The translations under genes were made by a program, and so were the position numbers. A stretch of 7,420 nucleotides of DNA from Umezawaea sp039922235 (GTDB lineage Bacteria; Actinomycetota; Actinomycetes; Mycobacteriales; Pseudonocardiaceae), in NCBI GenBank assembly GCA_039922235.1, contig JBDSAJ010000185.1, positions 1 to 7,420 of the forward strand, read 5' to 3'. The notes under the pieces were generated by a model, which saw only the letters and a list, made by a program, of their open reading frames with translations, did not search any database and was not told where the DNA came from. Shown in pieces: positions 4,473 through 7,420 of the stretch. Position 1 is the stretch's first letter, and every line of letters starts with the position of its first letter.

Positions 4473-6134
4473 ATGACCACCGCTTCCTCGCAACAACCGC
4501 AGTCCGGCGCCGAGCGACCGGTGCTGACCAACCGCCAGGGACACGCGGTCTTCGACAACCAGAACCAGCGCACGATCGGGGCCCGCGGTCCCGCGACGCT
4601 GGAGAACTACCAGTTCCTGGAGAAGATCAGCCACTTCGACCGGGAGCGCATCCCCGAGCGCGTCGTGCACGCGCGCGGCGCGACCGCGTTCGGCTTCTTC
4701 GAAGCCTACGGAACGGTCGGTGACGAGCCGATCTCCACGTACACCAGGGCAAAGCTGTTCCAGGAGAAGGGCAAGCGCACCGACGTGGCGGTCCGGTTCT
4801 CGACCGTCGCGGGCGGGAGGGACTCCTCCGAGGTCGCACGGGACCCGCGCGGCTTCGCGGTGAAGTTCTACACCGAGGAGGGAAACTGGGACCTCGTCGG
4901 CAACAACCTGGGCGTGTTCTTCATCCGCGACGCCATCAAGTTCCCGGACTTCATCCACTCGCAGAAGCCGGACCCGGTGACGTTCGAGCGCCAGGACCCC
5001 AACCGCGCGTTCGACTTCCTCAGCCAGACACCGGAAGCGCTGCACATGGTCACCCTCGTGTTCGGCCCGAGGGGGATCCCGGCGAGCTACCGCACCCAGC
5101 AGGGCTTCGGCGTGAACACCTACAAGTGGGTCAACGCGCAGGGCGACACGAAGCTGGTCAAGTACCACTGGATGCCGAAGCTCGGCGTGCGCTCCTACAC
5201 CGCCGAGGACGCCGCGAACGTCCAGGCGACCGACCTCGGCTCGCACACCCGCGACCTCTACGAGGCCATCGAGCGCGGCGAGTACCCGGAGTGGGAGCTG
5301 AGCGTCCAGCTGATGGACGACGACGAGCACCCCGAACTGGACTTCGACCCGTTGGACGACACCAAGGTGTGGCCCGAGGAGCAGTTCCCGCTGCGCAAGG
5401 TCGGCCGCATGGTGCTCGACCGGGCGCCGGAGAACTTCTTCCTGGAGAACGAGCAGATCGCGTTCGGCACGGGTGTCCTGGTCGACGGCCTGGACTTCTC
5501 CGACGACAAGATGCTGGTCGGCCGCACGTTCAGCTACAGCGACACCCAGCGCTACCGCGTCGGGCCGAACTACCTGCAACTGCCGGTCAACGCGCCGAAG
5601 GCCAAGGTCGCGACGAACCAGCGCGACGGCCAGATGGCCTACGGCGTCGACTTGGCCGACGGCCAGAACCCGCACGTCAACTACGAGCCGTCGATCCTCG
5701 GCGGCCTGCGGGAGGCCGAGCACCCGGCGCACGACGAGCAGGGGCCGGTGATCACCGGCAGGCTGACCCGCAAGCGCATCCCGCGCACCAACGACTACCA
5801 GCAGGCCGGCGAGCGGTACCAGCTCTCCGAGCAGTGGGAGCGCGACGACCTGGTCGCCAACCTCGTCGACGCGCTCGGCCAGTGCGACCGGCCCATCCAG
5901 GAGCGCATGGTGTGGCACTTCCTGATGGCCGAGGACGAACTGGGCCTCCGGGTCGGTGAGGGGCTGGGCATCAACCCCGACGACGTCGGGCACCTGGAGC
6001 CGTTGCCGACGCAGGTGCTGTCGGACGAGGAGCGCGCCCGCATGGGCAACCTCGGCAAGAACGGTCCGCGGGACGTGGCGGGCCGGGAGATGACGCACTG
6101 CGTGCCGAACGAGCGGGTCGTGGTGGAGCGGTAG
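4473..6134 (+). CDS. Monofunctional heme catalase, small-subunit type, KatX-like
   Basis: This 553-residue cytosolic enzyme converts hydrogen peroxide to water and oxygen. ATG 4473 follows GAGAGG (4461-4466) at six bases. Residues about 22-410 are the catalase core. The active-site signature FDRERIPERVVHARGA (55-70) holds the distal His66, and LVGNN (141-145) holds distal Asn144. RTFSYSDTQRYR (351-362) contains the proximal heme ligand Tyr355. Residues about 435-505 are the C-terminal catalase-related domain, followed by a roughly 45-residue polar tail. It lacks the flavodoxin-like domain of large-subunit HPII-type catalases. Overall it reads closest to Bacillus KatX, a general-stress and spore catalase, from memory only. 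One oddity is Gly147 where NNxP is near-universal. It follows the broken Fur gene by 39 nt, and I see no separate promoter in that gap, so it was probably co-transcribed with its regulator. A strong hairpin terminates the unit. Confidence 0.97.
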   Translation: MTTASSQQPQSGAERPVLTNRQGHAVFDNQNQRTIGARGPATLENYQFLEKISHFDRERIPERVVHARGATAFGFFEAYGTVGDEPISTYTRAKLFQEKGKRTDVAVRFSTVAGGRDSSEVARDPRGFAVKFYTEEGNWDLVGNNLGVFFIRDAIKFPDFIHSQKPDPVTFERQDPNRAFDFLSQTPEALHMVTLVFGPRGIPASYRTQQGFGVNTYKWVNAQGDTKLVKYHWMPKLGVRSYTAEDAANVQATDLGSHTRDLYEAIERGEYPEWELSVQLMDDDEHPELDFDPLDDTKVWPEEQFPLRKVGRMVLDRAPENFFLENEQIAFGTGVLVDGLDFSDDKMLVGRTFSYSDTQRYRVGPNYLQLPVNAPKAKVATNQRDGQMAYGVDLADGQNPHVNYEPSILGGLREAEHPAHDEQGPVITGRLTRKRIPRTNDYQQAGERYQLSEQWERDDLVANLVDALGQCDRPIQERMVWHFLMAEDELGLRVGEGLGINPDDVGHLEPLPTQVLSDEERARMGNLGKNGPRDVAGREMTHCVPNERVVVER

Positions 6135-6139
6135 GGACG

Positions 6140-6174
6140 GCGGCACCGCGGGGGATCGTCCCCCGCGGTGCCGC
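6140..6174. terminator. Bidirectional hairpin terminator between catalase and P450 genes
   Basis: A perfect 16-bp inverted repeat, 6140-6155 against 6159-6174, encloses the 3-base loop TCG. The stem is nearly all G/C. It begins five bases after the catalase stop codon, and on the minus strand it follows the P450 region. Neither side has a T-run, which is normal for terminators in high-GC actinomycetes. The remaining sequence up to 6287 shows only a short doubtful ORF. Confidence 0.85.
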
Positions 6175-6178
6175 GCGG

Positions 6179-6274
6179 TCAGGCGTCCCGCTGCTCGTCG
6201 ATCACGACCGACCGCAGCACTTCCTCGAACGAGCCGCAGACGCCGTCCGGCATCGACCGGAGCGCGTGCAGCAC
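6179..6274 (-). other. Doubtful 31-codon ORF between P450 and terminator
   Basis: GTG at 6274 opens a 31-residue frame (VLHALRSMPDGVC, then a helical FEEVLRSVVIDEQRDA) that ends five bases before the terminator stem. It starts 13 nt after the P450 stop. No clear Shine-Dalgarno site precedes either the GTG or the internal ATG at 6253, and I recognise no family. It is not a ferredoxin, since it has only one cysteine. It could be a small co-transcribed protein, a remnant, or chance coding in GC-rich DNA. Confidence 0.2.
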
Positions 6275-6287
6275 CGGCGGTGGTGGC

Positions 6288-7420
6288 TCACCAGGTGACG
6301 GGCAGCTCGTAGACGCCGTAGACGAACCCGTCGTGCTTGAACGGGATGTCCTCGAAGTCGATGGCGAGCCGCAGGTCGGGGATGCGGCGGTAGAGCGTGC
6401 GGTAGACGATCTCCAGTTCGAGCCGGGCCAGCGGCTGGCCGAGGCACTGGTGCACGCCGAACCCGAACGCGAGGTGGTTGCGGGCTTCGCGGGTGACGTC
6501 GATCCGGTCCGGGTCGGGGAACACCTCGCTGTCGCGGTTGGCGATGTCGTTGGGCAGGATCAGGCCTTCGCCCGCCCGGACGACCTGGCCCGCGACCTCG
6601 ATGTCCTCCAGCGCGACCCGGCGGCGACCGCCGTGGGTGATGTTGAGGTAGCGCAACATCTCGTCCACCGCGGTCGTGGCGATCTTCGGGTCGTCGGTGT
6701 CGCGCAGCAGGGCCAACTGGTCCGGGGTGCGCAGCAGTGCGGCGGTGCTGAGCGCGATCATGTTGGCGGTGGTCTCGTGGCCCGCGATGAGCAGCAGCAC
6801 GGCCATCTCGGTGGCCTCGCGGTGCGTCAGCTCGCCGGCGGCGACCCGTGCGCCGATGCCCGAGAGCAGGTCGTCGCCGGGCTGCTGGATCTTCGCGGCC
6901 ACCAGCTTGCCGAGGTACTCCGCCAGCGCGCCCGACGCGGCCATCCGCTGCTCGGGCGTGGAGTTGCGGTTGATCATGGTCTTGCTGTTGTCCTGGAAGA
7001 AGCCGTGGTCCGCGTAGGGCACGTCGAGCAGGTCGCAGATCACCAGCGACGGCACGGGCAGCGCGAACGCCTCGACCAGGTCGACCGGGGTCGGCCCGGC
7101 GAGCAGGCCGTCGACCGCGTCGTCCACGATCCGCTGGACGGCGGGCCGCATGGCCTCGACGCGCTTGACCATGAACGCCGAGCCGATCATCCGCCGCAGC
7201 CGCGAGTGCTCGGGGTCGTCCATGCCGATGAAGCTCAGGGTCGCGTTGCCGGGAGCCTGGCGCGGGTAGGTCGGGTGGGTCATGTCGGCGCTGACCCGGC
7301 GGTCGGCGAGCACCGCGCGCTGGTCGGCGTGCCGGGTCACCAGCCACGGCGTGCTGCCGTCCCACAGCCGGACGCGCGTGATCGGCCCCTGCTCCTGGAG
7401 GGTCCGCAGCTCCGGCGGCG
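6288..7420 (-). CDS. Cytochrome P450, CYP105-like (N-terminus outside window)
   Basis: 376 residues are visible; the reading frame stays open to the right edge (PPELRTLQEQGPITRVRLWD), so an internal GTG at 7340 is not the true start and some tens of residues are missing. This is a soluble bacterial monooxygenase that inserts oxygen using electrons from a ferredoxin. The I-helix oxygen-binding motif LLLIAGHETTANMIAL is present, with the K-helix ExxR as DEMLRYL. The heme loop FGFGVHQCLG supplies the cysteine thiolate ligand, and LARLELEIVYRTL follows. The end, DIPFKHDGFVYGVYELPVTW, is very typical of CYP105 enzymes, which hydroxylate drugs, vitamin D or polyketide intermediates; the substrate here cannot be inferred. 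No ferredoxin gene follows it, so reducing partners would be encoded elsewhere. It is separated from the stress genes by a two-way terminator, so it is probably unrelated to them. Confidence 0.95.
   Translation of the reverse strand, partial: PPELRTLQEQGPITRVRLWDGSTPWLVTRHADQRAVLADRRVSADMTHPTYPRQAPGNATLSFIGMDDPEHSRLRRMIGSAFMVKRVEAMRPAVQRIVDDAVDGLLAGPTPVDLVEAFALPVPSLVICDLLDVPYADHGFFQDNSKTMINRNSTPEQRMAASGALAEYLGKLVAAKIQQPGDDLLSGIGARVAAGELTHREATEMAVLLLIAGHETTANMIALSTAALLRTPDQLALLRDTDDPKIATTAVDEMLRYLNITHGGRRRVALEDIEVAGQVVRAGEGLILPNDIANRDSEVFPDPDRIDVTREARNHLAFGFGVHQCLGQPLARLELEIVYRTLYRRIPDLRLAIDFEDIPFKHDGFVYGVYELPVTW

Noticed and set aside
7340..7340. GTG at 7340 as the P450 start
   Set aside because: The frame continues upstream to the window edge with sequence typical of the P450 N-terminal region, so the start lies outside.

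Overview
The window is high-GC DNA with strong G/C bias at third codon positions and GTG as well as ATG starts. Gene families and gene style fit an actinomycete, most likely a mycelial Pseudonocardiales-type organism (Saccharothrix, Actinosynnema or Lentzea-like). The genus is inferred from gene style, not from a marker gene.

Layout. (a) 1-427, plus strand: the C-terminal end of a probable HemK2/MTQ2-family protein methyltransferase, overlapping a CDGSH iron-sulfur protein. (b) 394-2560, minus strand: a GCS2/YbdK-type carboxylate-amine ligase, followed 43 nt later by a heme-oxygenase-like iron-containing redox enzyme. The end of the latter collides with the CDGSH gene. (c) 2561-2782: a divergent intergenic region with a good sigma-B/sigma-F-type stress promoter reading to the right, a 13-codon mini-ORF and a hairpin. 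(d) 2783-3622, plus: a YghA/YhdF-type short-chain dehydrogenase. (e) 3608-4009, minus: a small ankyrin-repeat protein. (f) 4087-4433, plus: a Fur/FurA-type regulator with an internal deletion and frameshift. (g) 4473-6134, plus: a monofunctional small-subunit catalase. (h) 6140-6174: a strong two-way hairpin terminator. (i) 6288 to the right edge, minus: a CYP105-like cytochrome P450 whose N-terminus lies outside the window.

How it fits together. Regions b to g look like a general and oxidative stress neighbourhood: catalase, an ankyrin protein of the kind that supports catalases elsewhere, a stress-type SDR, iron-redox proteins, and sigma-B-like promoters before two genes. The most notable point is that the Fur-family regulator directly upstream of the catalase still has its DNA-binding half. 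It has lost the metal-sensing and dimerisation core through a deletion that also shifts the frame, so the catalase may have lost its normal repressor. I did not find a clearly new defence or mobile system. No tRNA, rRNA, CRISPR array, insertion sequence or attachment site was seen, and no stretch above 300 nt lacks a gene.
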